Positions 7,091 through 13,686 are shown, counted from the first letter of the stretch. The stretch is 18,977 nt of DNA from an uncultured Caryophanales bacterium (GCA_937896065.1 CALBLI010000062.1:1-18977), one strand, 5' to 3'. Numbers and translations are program-made. The notes: generated by a model not told the origin, from the letters alone.

Positions 7091-7676
7091 CTTTGTTTCC
7101 TTTTGAAAGTTTTCGAACCCTATCTTTCTCGTTTTCTTTCATCGTATAGGAATCATATTGATAAATAGGGACTCCTTTTAATTTAACATAATCAAATATT
7201 TCATCAGGTATAGGACCATATACACATATTCCAGAAGGCTGCAATACATCCACAATTCTCATCATTTGTTCACTAAATTTATAGCGAACTTCCAACTTAT
7301 GTGTAAATCCATTAGTACCAACAGCTATTAAAGTATGTTTTGGATATGCTTCAAGTGAAGATAATGTTCTATCATCACCAAGTCTTACATTTGGAATAAC
7401 TTTTATCCCTTGTGATCCATAAAAATAGGTGATTCCAATATTAAGACCTATTTGACTTTTTTGAACCCATAATGGCATATTCCAGTAGGGACTTGCATCA
7501 ACACCAATTACTAATCCATATTTTCTAAGTTTTTCAACATAGCCTTTAGGATTGCCCAATATTGGTTGAAAGCCAGGATCATTACAATAAAAACATATTC
7601 CGGTTTTAGATGGATTAACAACATCATATCTTCTATCCCACTGAATTATTTCTTTTGGTGGTAAAGTAGCTACCAT
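7077..7676 (-). CDS. DUF4417 family protein, 5' end frameshifted
   Basis: The 199-residue frame matches what I know of DUF4417, a family of unknown function common in phages and mobile elements. It has an FYCNDPGFQ block, an IGVDASPYWNMPL block (family form similar to SPDFSxYxDMPL), YFYGSQGIKVIPNVRLG, LIAVGTNGF, and a closing YDSYT motif. The ATG at 7676 has a TTGAGG site and can be used. However, family members normally have about 35 more residues at the N-terminus, and those residues are encoded just upstream in a shifted frame (7677-7783). The product as it stands is therefore probably truncated. The 3' end overlaps the toxin-like gene. A head-of-operon position suggests it is expressed with the downstream pair. 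Confidence 0.75.
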   Translation of the reverse strand: MVATLPPKEIIQWDRRYDVVNPSKTGICFYCNDPGFQPILGNPKGYVEKLRKYGLVIGVDASPYWNMPLWVQKSQIGLNIGITYFYGSQGIKVIPNVRLGDDRTLSSLEAYPKHTLIAVGTNGFTHKLEVRYKFSEQMMRIVDVLQPSGICVYGPIPDEIFDYVKLKGVPIYQYDSYTMKENEKDRVRKLSKGNKDERI

Positions 7677-7783
7677 CCATTCCTCAATTTTTGAAAAACC
7701 ATCAGTTTCAGTACGTTCTGCCCCGTCAATGAGGTAAGCAGGTAAACGTCCTTAACATAGGGAGTCTTATTCTTTCGTAACAT
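7677..7783 (-). pseudogene. displaced 5' end of the DUF4417 gene (frameshift)
   Basis: An ATG at 7783 has the best ribosome site in the island (GGAGGT at 7791-7796, 7-base spacing). It begins MLRKNKTPYVKD, a typical DUF4417 start. Read on, this frame stops after 37 codons. After a -1 (or +2) shift, the sequence continues LPAYLIDGAERTETDGF and SKIEEW directly into the main DUF4417 frame. That frame is open back to a TAA next to the apparent shift point near 7750-7755. No classical slippery heptamer is present, so a one-base mutation or a sequencing error is more likely than programmed frameshifting. Confidence 0.6.
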
Positions 7784-7815
7784 TATAGTTACCTCCTATT
7801 CTTAAATTTTTTCTT

Positions 7816-7846
7816 GCCTTTCTAGCGAGGAAATCTCGCAATAGGC
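7816..7846 (-). promoter_or_regulatory. hairpin in the leader of the DUF4417 gene group
   Basis: Two nested stems are seen: GCCT (7816-7819) with AGGC (7843-7846), and GCGAG (7825-7829) with CTCGC (7835-7839) around a five-base loop. It lies 20-50 bases before the GGAGGT ribosome site on the minus strand and touches the -35 box of the plus-strand promoter. It could be an RNA leader element or a protein-binding site. Confidence 0.4.
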
Positions 7847-7876
7847 TTGATATTTTTAAGACAGTTGTGCTACAAT
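7847..7876 (+). promoter_or_regulatory. strong sigma-A-type promoter driving a non-coding transcript
   Basis: The -35 is TTGATA (7847-7852), the spacer is 18 bp, and the -10 is TACAAT (7871-7876). The bases TGC just before the -10 give an extended -10 (TGn). No protein gene follows on this strand before the terminator at 7912-7950, so the expected product is a short RNA starting near 7883. Confidence 0.65.
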
Positions 7877-7882
7877 GTACTT

Positions 7883-7950
7883 GTTCAACATAGCATCATA
7901 GCATGCTGTCTAAACGACTCATGTCACTGCAATGATTTGAGTCGTTTTTT
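7883..7950 (+). ncRNA. candidate two-hairpin small RNA, antisense to the island operon leader
   Basis: A transcript of about 68 bases is predicted between a good promoter and a strong terminator. Hairpin 1 pairs ATAGCAT (7890-7896) with ATGCTGT (7903-7909), with one G-U pair and a six-base loop. Hairpin 2 is the terminator stem. No start codon with a ribosome site lies inside. On the opposite strand this is the gap between the ImmA-type gene and the DUF4417 leader. Any read-through mRNA from the XRE/ImmA genes would therefore contain the exact complement. A compact two-hairpin RNA of this kind could act as an antisense regulator. I do not recognise a known RNA family. Confidence 0.5.
7912..7950 (+). 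terminator. intrinsic terminator of the candidate small RNA
   Basis: A perfect 10-bp stem, AAACGACTCA (7912-7921) with TGAGTCGTTT (7938-7947), is followed by a run of six T ending at 7950. The T-tract is on the plus-strand side. Read from the minus strand it has only three T, so it is a weaker stop for the ImmA-type gene that ends 8 bp away. Confidence 0.8.
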
Positions 7951-7957
7951 ATATCCA

Positions 7958-8539
7958 TTAAATGAGCAATTTTTCATTCTTAATCACCCATTTTAAGAAA
8001 TATCTTGTTTGCTCATCTGAGCTCTTAGTTTTACTTACAATCTGCTTAAATGTATAATTTTTGCATTTTTCGTAAGGAATCATTATCTCTCCACAAAGTG
8101 CCATAGCTTGCCATTCCATACTTTTATATCGGGGCAATTCTTTATCTTTAAGACTTCTTGCATAAACTAGTCCATTTTCACCTTTATATAATACTGGACC
8201 AGCATCAAATATATGAATTAAGATAAAATGACACATTTCATGAGAAATAAATCCTAGACTTGCTCTATCACCATTTACTGCTTTTTCATATACTGTTTCA
8301 CGTATTTTAATGCAATAAACATCATTACCTTCTGGAACTAATTCTGCCATCACATTTGTCTCAAATTCGTCATCGGGCAAAATACAATAATAAAGATTAT
8401 TAGAAAATTTATCTATTAACCTTTCAAGTGCTTTTAAAACAGGAAATTTAATAGTTTTAATCTCTAACAATCTTCTAGCAAATTTAGATATTTCTCTTAT
8501 TTGTATTCTGCTCAAAGATAATCTTGATTCATAATCCAT
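7958..8539 (-). CDS. ImmA/IrrE-family zinc metallopeptidase
   Basis: The 193-residue protein has the zinc peptidase motif HEMCH (H100, E101, H104). A downstream third ligand fits E142 in MEWQAMALCGEIMIP, the usual second ImmA motif (ExxAxxFAxxLLMP). In ICEBs1 and many phages, ImmA-type peptidases cleave or inactivate the partner XRE repressor to derepress the element. In other settings XRE/DUF955 pairs behave as toxin-antitoxin-like modules. It is cytoplasmic, without signal or membrane segments. It follows the XRE gene with a one-base overlap (TAATG), so the two are translated together. This pair is the likely master switch of the island. Confidence in the family is high; the target is inferred from the neighbour. 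Confidence 0.85.
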   Translation of the reverse strand: MDYESRLSLSRIQIREISKFARRLLEIKTIKFPVLKALERLIDKFSNNLYYCILPDDEFETNVMAELVPEGNDVYCIKIRETVYEKAVNGDRASLGFISHEMCHFILIHIFDAGPVLYKGENGLVYARSLKDKELPRYKSMEWQAMALCGEIMIPYEKCKNYTFKQIVSKTKSSDEQTRYFLKWVIKNEKLLI

Positions 8540-8898
8540 TACTTATCATCCTTTAAAATATCGAAGATAGATTGAATCTCATCTTCATCTAATTCAGGAA
8601 GTTTTCTTTGAAATTGTAATGCCAACTTCTTTTGAGTTAACGGAACATTTTCAACATCAATTCTTACATTCTTCTTATCTTCACAATAAGCATCATAAAA
8701 CTCATCATATTTAGAGCCTTTTAGATCATAATGTTTAGATAATTCATCTGCCCAATTATCTGGTACACTTTTAACACCTGTTAAAACAGCCGAAACAAAA
8801 GACGTAGTAACGCCTAATAATTGAGCAATTGATAATAAATTTTCATCATGGTCAATCATTTCTTTTCTAACTATTTTTCCGAATTTTGTGTAACCCAT
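8539..8898 (-). CDS. XRE-family helix-turn-helix regulator (ImmR-like partner)
   Basis: The 119-residue protein starts with a helix-turn-helix (about residues 8-55), including LLSIAQLLGVTTSFVSAVLT. An acidic C-terminal part ends ELDEDEIQSIFDILKDDK. AGGAG lies in good spacing before the ATG. Upstream is a near-consensus promoter with a TTACATGTAA palindrome in its spacer, so autoregulation is likely. Coupling to the metallopeptidase gene matches the ImmR-ImmA arrangement of integrative elements, in which the XRE protein represses the element until cleaved. Its targets here could include its own promoter and the promoters near 7816-7876, but no shared operator was established. Confidence 0.8.
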   Translation of the reverse strand: MGYTKFGKIVRKEMIDHDENLLSIAQLLGVTTSFVSAVLTGVKSVPDNWADELSKHYDLKGSKYDEFYDAYCEDKKNVRIDVENVPLTQKKLALQFQRKLPELDEDEIQSIFDILKDDK

Positions 8899-8954
8899 AT
8901 TTTCACTCCTTTTGTAATCATTATTTTTAACGTTATTTTTTAGATTACAACAAT

Positions 8955-8983
8955 ATTATACACCTTACATGTAATATTATCAA
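8955..8983 (-). promoter_or_regulatory. promoter and putative operator of the XRE/ImmA-type pair
   Basis: On the minus strand the -35 is TTGATA (8978-8983), the spacer is 17 bp and the -10 is a perfect TATAAT (8955-8960). A 10-bp palindrome TTACATGTAA (8965-8974) sits in the spacer. GATTACA-like half sites recur nearer the gene. This is a typical place for a self-repressor to bind. Confidence 0.7.
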
Positions 8984-8989
8984 CATTTT

Positions 8990-9362
8990 TAAAATAAAAT
9001 TAACTATAAGGTTAATTAATAAACCTCTATTTATTTTTATGAAAATCACTTTTAAACCTTTTAATGTAAAAAAATCACAGGCATATAGTTCTCATGCTTT
9101 TAAAATTTTTAAAAATAATTTGTATTCACAAGATAGAGCTAAGTTTTCTAAAATTGATTTATAAGCTTGAAGCATTTAGAAAATGATGCCCAACCTTTAA
9201 ATACCATATTTTATTTTCTTTTGCAATTTCTTTTAATATCAAACTAACAAAATAATCTTCTTCTAAATTATATTAATTTCAATATTTTTTGTAAATATCA
9301 ATATAGTTGCTCCTTTATTTTAAAATTCATATTCAACTCTAATAGCGTGTAAGTAATCTCTA
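8990..9362. other. non-coding right end of the island, possible gene remnants
   Basis: No intact gene was found. On the minus strand, short open pieces in different frames, such as YLHAIRVEYEF (near 9325-9355) and a 33-codon stretch with KEIAKENKIWYLKVGHHF (near 9170-9270), hint at a decayed gene, perhaps the missing mobility gene. I cannot assign a family. A 39-codon plus-strand frame at about 9040 has no ribosome site. Confidence 0.35.
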
Positions 9363-9480
9363 TGGTATTTCACTTGTCTTTCAAACTACTAGATTATCAG
9401 TTACTGATTGGCTAATTCTTCTTGCTTTATCTTCTTTACCATTAATTGTTCATGAAATACTTGTTCCTTTTAATAAGAAA
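9363..9480 (+). repeat. right copy of the 118-bp direct repeat
   Basis: Identical to 5292-9409's counterpart at 5292-5409 over all 118 bases, at an offset of 4071 bp. It marks the right boundary of the candidate island. Perfect identity including third codon positions implies a recent event or continuing recombination. Confidence 0.95.
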
Positions 9481-9510
9481 AAAATAAGTAAGTGGTATAA
9501 ATTAAAATAA
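9363..9510 (+). pseudogene. displaced 3' end of the P-type ATPase gene with an alternative C-terminus
   Basis: The ATPase reading frame continues through the repeat (GISLVFQ ... PFNKK) and then into a different tail, KISKWYKLK, ending at TAA 9508-9510. The intact gene at 5433 ends WLNKKIN instead. No start codon or ribosome site exists here, so it is not expressed as it stands. The simplest reading is that this is the native chromosomal C-terminus. The island brought its own replacement tail to the left end. Confidence 0.8.
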
Positions 9511-9560
9511 TTAATCTTATAAATTAAATATTTTTAGCAATACGTTTAATTTTTTTAATA

Positions 9561-9590
9561 TTTACTATTGATTTTATTTAATGATATACT
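9561..9590 (+). promoter_or_regulatory. promoter of the DUF2089-HAAS operon
   Basis: TTTACT (9561-9566), an 18-bp spacer and TATACT (9585-9590), preceded by TGA, give an extended -10. The predicted start at about 9597 leaves a short leader before the AGGAGG site at 9603-9608. An alternative pair TTGATT/TAAAAT would start within the ribosome site and is less likely. Confidence 0.5.
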
Positions 9591-9616
9591 TAAAATATAA
9601 TCAGGAGGTAGATATT

Positions 9617-9994
9617 ATGCACAATGTTATTGCAAGTTGCCCTATCTGCAAGCATAAACTAAGGGTCACTAAGCTCAAGTGTGAAAGCTGCAATAGTGAA
9701 ATCACTGGTGAATTTTCTTTATCACCATTTGATTTACTAGACGATAAGCAAAAGAATTTTGCTTTACTTTTTATCTTATGTGAAGGTAACATCAAAGAGA
9801 TTGAAAGGAGAATGAATATTTCTTATCCAACTGTTAAGAAATATTTAGATGAAGTCAAATTAACTTTAGGATTCAAAGAAGGTAATATTGACTCGTCAAG
9901 TGACAAAAATATAAGAGAGATTCTAAAAGAAAAATTAAAAAACAACGAAATAACTTTTGAAGAAGTTGAATCAATATTAGGAGAAAAATTATGA
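9617..9994 (+). CDS. DUF2089 zinc-ribbon/HTH protein, probable regulator
   Basis: The 125-residue protein has an N-terminal zinc ribbon with CPIC (C8, C11) and CESC (C22, C25). A sigma-factor-like helix-turn-helix follows around residues 57-80 (NIKEIERRMNISYPTVKKYL). This arrangement matches DUF2089, a family of small probable transcription regulators that is often next to HAAS/DUF1700 and DUF4097 proteins. I set the start at the ATG with AGGAGG 8 bases upstream; an earlier in-frame ATG at 9581 lies in the promoter. The stop TGA overlaps the next start (ATGA), so the two genes are coupled. By analogy with PadR-HAAS pairs it may control its own operon; the signal is unknown. Confidence 0.85.
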   Translation: MHNVIASCPICKHKLRVTKLKCESCNSEITGEFSLSPFDLLDDKQKNFALLFILCEGNIKEIERRMNISYPTVKKYLDEVKLTLGFKEGNIDSSSDKNIREILKEKLKNNEITFEEVESILGEKL

Positions 9995-10860
9995 GAGAAG
10001 AATATTTGGCTAATTTAGAGAAAGCACTCAGAGAAAACAATATTTCTGACTATCAAGAAGTTTATAAAAAATATGAAAAAAGATATGATTTTGGTAAAGA
10101 AGCATCATTATCTGATGAAGAAATTGAAGAAAAGCTAGGTTCAATTGATGATATAATCGAAAATTTAAAAAAGAATGAGATTGTTAAAGTAAAAGAAAAT
10201 ATCGTCTACGATTTAGGTAAAAGTTACAATTTAACTATCAAGGTCGTAGTAGATGATGTGATAATCAAAAGTGATCCCTTTGCAAGTGATATTTCTTTTA
10301 AATTTGAACAAGTTAAAGAGAATAATTACATTATCAAAAATGAAGAGCATAACGTTTCTTTAACTTATAAAGAGAAGTTCTTTTCTTCACCGAGCACTAA
10401 AAATAGTGGAACTATTTATGTTATCGTTCCTGAAAATATTATTTTTAATGAAGTGACTATTGCTATGGGTGCAAGTGATTTTACTACTAATGAATTGAAA
10501 GCTAATAAAATTTCAATTAAAAACACATCTGGTGACTTTAATATCAACTTTTTAAATGCTGATAGCATTGAATTAAATAATGTTAGTGGTGACTTTAATA
10601 TTGAGAAAATTATCACAAATAATATTGAATTAAATAATGTTAGTGGTGACTTTAAAATAACTTCATTAAAAGGTGATTTAAAATTATCCAATATATCTGG
10701 TGATATATTAATAGATACTTTTTTTGGTAATTCCAAAATATCTAATATATCTGGTGATATCGTTTTATCAGGAAATAGTCAGGATACTCTTGATAAAAAA
10801 GTTTCTAAAATCTGTGCAACAGTTGGTAAAAAGGTCAAAGGTTTTTTTACTGATGATTAA
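9991..10860 (+). CDS. HAAS (DUF1700)-DUF4097 fusion protein
   Basis: The 289-residue protein has an N-terminal alpha-helical HAAS/DUF1700-like region (about 1-70, MREEYLANLEKAL then SLSDEEIEEKLGSIDDIIENL). A DUF4097-type beta-solenoid follows (about 80-265), with repeats of the form NNVSGDFNI and SNISGDI. The repeats are typical of the family that includes LiaG-like proteins. No signal peptide and no membrane helix are visible. This is unusual, because many relatives have a membrane segment between the two parts. It is coupled to the DUF2089 gene. HAAS domains are thought to act as sensory or anti-regulator partners of small transcription factors, so this protein may control DUF2089. That role is inferred. 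Confidence 0.8.
   Translation: MREEYLANLEKALRENNISDYQEVYKKYEKRYDFGKEASLSDEEIEEKLGSIDDIIENLKKNEIVKVKENIVYDLGKSYNLTIKVVVDDVIIKSDPFASDISFKFEQVKENNYIIKNEEHNVSLTYKEKFFSSPSTKNSGTIYVIVPENIIFNEVTIAMGASDFTTNELKANKISIKNTSGDFNINFLNADSIELNNVSGDFNIEKIITNNIELNNVSGDFKITSLKGDLKLSNISGDILIDTFFGNSKISNISGDIVLSGNSQDTLDKKVSKICATVGKKVKGFFTDD
10567..10655 (+). repeat. 57-bp-period internal repeat in the DUF4097 solenoid
   Basis: A 32-bp identical segment occurs at 10567-10598 and again at 10624-10655 (coding IELNNVSGDF), one 19-residue solenoid turn apart. Exact DNA identity between two turns suggests a recent repeat duplication or gene conversion. Confidence 0.8.
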
Positions 10861-10933
10861 TTTAATTTCTCTTCCTTAAGCAGCTATATCTGTATTTTGA
10901 TTATATAAATTAGATATATACTTAAATATTTTA

Positions 10934-10939
10934 TATAAT
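10934..10939 (+). promoter_or_regulatory. -10 box of the hprK operon
   Basis: A perfect TATAAT lies 29 bp before the hprK ATG and ahead of the AGAGGT ribosome site (10951-10956). No good -35 is found at the right distance (TAGATA at 10911-10916 is poor), so the promoter may be weak or activator-dependent. Confidence 0.45.
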
Positions 10940-10962
10940 ATAGTTGCTTCAGAGGTTAGATT

Positions 10963-12018
10963 ATGATTTCAAATTTAGATTTAGTTAACCATTTTGGTTT
11001 TAAGTTAGCTAATGGTGACTTAAACTCACTAAAAAGGCCTATAACAATTCCTGAAATTGATAGAACAGGTGTTGAACTTTTAGGCGTTTTTGACTTCCAT
11101 CGAAAAGATCGTCTTTTAATTATTGGAAATAAAGAAATGAATATTATAAACACATCTAAAAGTGAAGATATTTACAAATATGCTTTGAGACTATGTGATC
11201 CCATCTGTCCTGGAATTATCATCACTCAAGGTGCTAAATGTCCAGAACCTATTTTAAAAGCTTCTAAAGAAACTAATTGTCCTGTTTTTTTAAGTGATTC
11301 AGATACAAATGAACTTCTTTCTAAATTATATGTTTATTTGGCCGAAGTTTTAGCTCCAAAAATTGCTATGCATGCTTGTCTTCTTGAAATATATGGAATA
11401 GGAGTTTTACTTCTTGGCGAATCAGGTATTGGCAAATCTGAAATATCCCTAGATTTAATAAGAAGAGGCCATCGTTTAATTGCTGATGATAGAGTTGATA
11501 TTAGGGCAGTTAGAGGAAAACTTATTGGTACGTGTCCTGAAAGCATCTATGGAATGATGGAAGTACGTGGTATTGGAATCATTGATGTAGCTAGAATGTT
11601 TGGTATCAATTCTTTAGATAAAAGAGCACATATTGAACTTATTGTTTCACTTGTCCCTTTTGATAAAACAGAAGCTATTGAAAGAGTGGGAATGAAAACT
11701 GAAAGATATGAAATATTAGGTGAGGCTGTTCCTATTGTTAAACTTCCTGTTTCAGCTGCTAGAAGTATGTCTGAAATTATTGAAGCAGCTGTTACTAATT
11801 ATAAGCTTAAAGATTATGGCTATGATACTGGATATGAATTTCAAAAGAGATTATCCGAACTTCAAACTAAAAGAATGCTTGAACTTCAAGCAAAAGAACA
11901 ATCAGCTTTAAATAATAGAGAATATAAAATTGATTTTGATGATGAAAAGAATGCCCAAAGTAAAAGTCTTTTAAATGATGTTGTCATTCCTGGAAGCATT
12001 GATGGAGATGATAAATAA
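10963..12018 (+). CDS. hprK: HPr kinase/phosphorylase
   Basis: This enzyme phosphorylates HPr on its regulatory serine using ATP or PPi and removes the phosphate by phosphorolysis. It is the sensor step of carbon catabolite repression in Bacillota. The 351-residue protein shows the conserved histidine (MHA, H137), the Walker A loop GESGIGKSE (152-160), the ADDRVDI strand (174-180) and the family signature EVRGIGIIDV (about 200-209). The N-terminal domain is complete. Length exceeds the usual ~310 residues because of a charged tail after residue ~310 (Lys/Asp-rich, ending SIDGDDK). AGAGGT precedes the ATG. The stop overlaps the lgt start by one base (TAATG). The hprK-lgt order matches Bacillus. 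Confidence 0.97.
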   Translation: MISNLDLVNHFGFKLANGDLNSLKRPITIPEIDRTGVELLGVFDFHRKDRLLIIGNKEMNIINTSKSEDIYKYALRLCDPICPGIIITQGAKCPEPILKASKETNCPVFLSDSDTNELLSKLYVYLAEVLAPKIAMHACLLEIYGIGVLLLGESGIGKSEISLDLIRRGHRLIADDRVDIRAVRGKLIGTCPESIYGMMEVRGIGIIDVARMFGINSLDKRAHIELIVSLVPFDKTEAIERVGMKTERYEILGEAVPIVKLPVSAARSMSEIIEAAVTNYKLKDYGYDTGYEFQKRLSELQTKRMLELQAKEQSALNNREYKIDFDDEKNAQSKSLLNDVVIPGSIDGDDK

Positions 12019-13067
12019 TGTATGCACTAGCTTATCCTCAAGGAATACCTACTAATAATCCTATCTTTAAATTTTATGCAATCTTTATACTATTAGGTGG
12101 AGTTGTTGCTTTATTTTTATCAAACTATCGTGCTTATAAAGATGGCAAGGATTTTAATTATTTTTATACAATTTTTGCTATTGCTTTCCCCTCAGGAATA
12201 ATTGGTGCCCGCATTTGGTATGTCATTGCTTCTTGGTCTGAATTTGCTAGTAGAGAATGGTATAAAGTTTTTTATTTTTGGGAAGGCGGACTAGCTATTC
12301 AAGGTGGTGCAATAGGCGGTGTATTAATTGGCATTCTCGTTGCTTTAAAGCTAAAAAAAGATAATCCTATATTAAGAATAACTGATTATTGTGTTCCTAC
12401 CATACTAATTGCTCAAGCTATCGGAAGATGGGGTAATTTTTATAATCAAGAAGTTTTTGGTCATGCTGTTAGTCCTACTGCATGGAATTTTTTACCTGGT
12501 TTTATAACTAGTAATATGCAAAATGGAAATAATTATATGTTATCTAGTGTCAAGTTACCAGCAGATTCTATTGCAGTTCCTTTATTTTTAGTAGAAGGAA
12601 TTATAAATATCATGTTTTATTTTTTGATAACTTATGGTTATCAAGCAGTAGTTAAAAAGAAATACTTAGATGGTGATCAAACTATTCTTTATTTTATTGC
12701 TTATGGAATTGTCCGCTTAGTTTTAGAACCACTTAGAAACACCGCCTTTATCATGGGATCAACTGGTGGCGATTTATCAAGAAGTCATTATAAATCACTT
12801 CTCATGGCTATTGCTTTTATTCTAGTGGGTGTGATTTTGCTTATCGCTAATCATTTAACAGTTTATTTATTAAATAAAAAGAATATCAAATCACCTCTCC
12901 ATTCATATCATCTTGCAAGTGAGTATTTAGATACTAAAGTGAATAAAACTATATCTCAATTAAAGGAAGAAAAAATTGAATCTAAAAATGAATCTGTTAA
13001 AAATGAAATCAAAACTGATGATTCATTTTTAAAGAAATTAAAGGATAAAGAAAATAAAGATGAATAA
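12018..13067 (+). CDS. lgt: prolipoprotein diacylglyceryl transferase
   Basis: Lgt moves a diacylglyceryl group from phosphatidylglycerol to the lipobox cysteine of prolipoproteins in the cytoplasmic membrane. The 349-residue protein has about seven hydrophobic segments. It carries the Lgt signature GRWGNFYNQEVFG (136-148), the earlier block FYFWEGGLAIQGGAIGG (about 85-101), and an RLVLEPLRN motif near the end. The position of E. coli His103 (xHGG) is Gln95 here; other Gram-positive Lgt proteins also vary at this site. A hydrophilic C-terminal extension of about 60 residues, rich in Lys/Glu, follows the last helix and is longer than usual. The 3' end overlaps the next gene by 8 bp. Two lipoprotein substrates are encoded downstream in this window. 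Confidence 0.96.
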   Translation: MYALAYPQGIPTNNPIFKFYAIFILLGGVVALFLSNYRAYKDGKDFNYFYTIFAIAFPSGIIGARIWYVIASWSEFASREWYKVFYFWEGGLAIQGGAIGGVLIGILVALKLKKDNPILRITDYCVPTILIAQAIGRWGNFYNQEVFGHAVSPTAWNFLPGFITSNMQNGNNYMLSSVKLPADSIAVPLFLVEGIINIMFYFLITYGYQAVVKKKYLDGDQTILYFIAYGIVRLVLEPLRNTAFIMGSTGGDLSRSHYKSLLMAIAFILVGVILLIANHLTVYLLNKKNIKSPLHSYHLASEYLDTKVNKTISQLKEEKIESKNESVKNEIKTDDSFLKKLKDKENKDE

Positions 13068-13686
13068 ATATTCTTTAATTTTATTTAATCTAAATGGGCA
13101 TATACTTGATAGTAGACTTCTTTTTATGAAGTCTTTTTTATCTCTTTATGATAATTTAGAAATGAAAATAACTTCATTTGATAAACTACTATCTTCAATT
13201 AATGAAGCAAATAATTATCTCAGTTTTAATGATGATTTTAAAAATATTGACTACGAGACTCTCTTAGATACTTTTAAAAGAATCGTTTCATCCAATATTT
13301 CTTCTATTCTTTTATATGAAGATGAAATGAAAGTTTTATCTTTTTTAAAAAAAGAAAAAGTATCACTTTATACTTATTCATATAGAGAAGATAATGAATT
13401 ACTTAGCATCTATTCTAAAAGTGATATTAAAGATACTTTAAAAAAAATTGAACTTAATACTTTTTTTGATAATCATTTGATAATCGATGATAAAAGAAAG
13501 TTAGAAGAAGAATTTTCATCTTTTATTTTAAAAGAAGGATATTCAAATGAGGACGCGTTGATTATCAAAAAGAAAGAAGAAATAAATAATTTGAATGCTA
13601 TAAGTTGCATTTTTGATGATAATTATAGTAAAGATAATATAATTAACTCATATCATGAATTGGAGAAATATATAAATGTTAAATAA
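13060..13686 (+). CDS. HAD-fold protein lacking catalytic aspartates (pseudo-enzyme at the ppaX position)
   Basis: The 208-residue protein aligns with small HAD phosphatases, but motif I reads LFNLNGHILDS instead of FDxDGTLxDS. Both catalytic Asp are Asn (N10, N12) and Thr is His (H14). Motif II is weak (LYTYSYRED). Motif IV keeps acidic residues (CIFDDNYSKD). In Bacillus the gene after hprK-lgt is ppaX, a HAD pyrophosphatase that removes the PPi made when HprK dephosphorylates HPr. This protein sits in exactly that place and reading-frame overlap (8 bp with lgt, 11 bp with the next gene), so descent from ppaX is likely. As written it should not form the phospho-aspartate. It may be a regulatory or structural remnant that is still under selection, since the frame is intact. 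Confidence 0.75.
   Translation: MNKYSLILFNLNGHILDSRLLFMKSFLSLYDNLEMKITSFDKLLSSINEANNYLSFNDDFKNIDYETLLDTFKRIVSSNISSILLYEDEMKVLSFLKKEKVSLYTYSYREDNELLSIYSKSDIKDTLKKIELNTFFDNHLIIDDKRKLEEEFSSFILKEGYSNEDALIIKKKEEINNLNAISCIFDDNYSKDNIINSYHELEKYINVK

Larger units (their letters stand above)
5410..9480. mobile_element. candidate 4.07-kb genomic island inserted in the 3' end of the ATPase gene
   Basis: The unit lies between two identical 118-bp segments of the ATPase gene. Its content is typical of mobile DNA: an XRE repressor with an ImmA-type peptidase, DUF4417, a polymorphic-toxin-like domain, and broken small zinc-ribbon genes. All of its genes point opposite to the flanking chromosomal genes. The flanks (ATPase to the left, DUF2089 and hprK operons to the right) look like ordinary chromosome. 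No integrase, transposase or relaxase is recognisable inside, so it would have to be non-autonomous, decayed, or inserted by homologous recombination. The repeat is seen directly; mobility is inferred. Confidence 0.65.

Noticed and set aside
7740..7760. Programmed -1 frameshift in the DUF4417 gene
   Set aside because: No X-XXY-YYZ slippery heptamer or downstream pseudoknot was found. A mutation or sequencing error is simpler.
9040..9162. 39-codon plus-strand frame beginning MKITFKPF
   Set aside because: No ribosome site or promoter is visible, and the length is within chance expectation for AT-rich DNA.
10416..10736. 106-codon minus-strand frame in the DUF4097 gene
   Set aside because: Its repeated peptides simply mirror the solenoid repeats on the plus strand.
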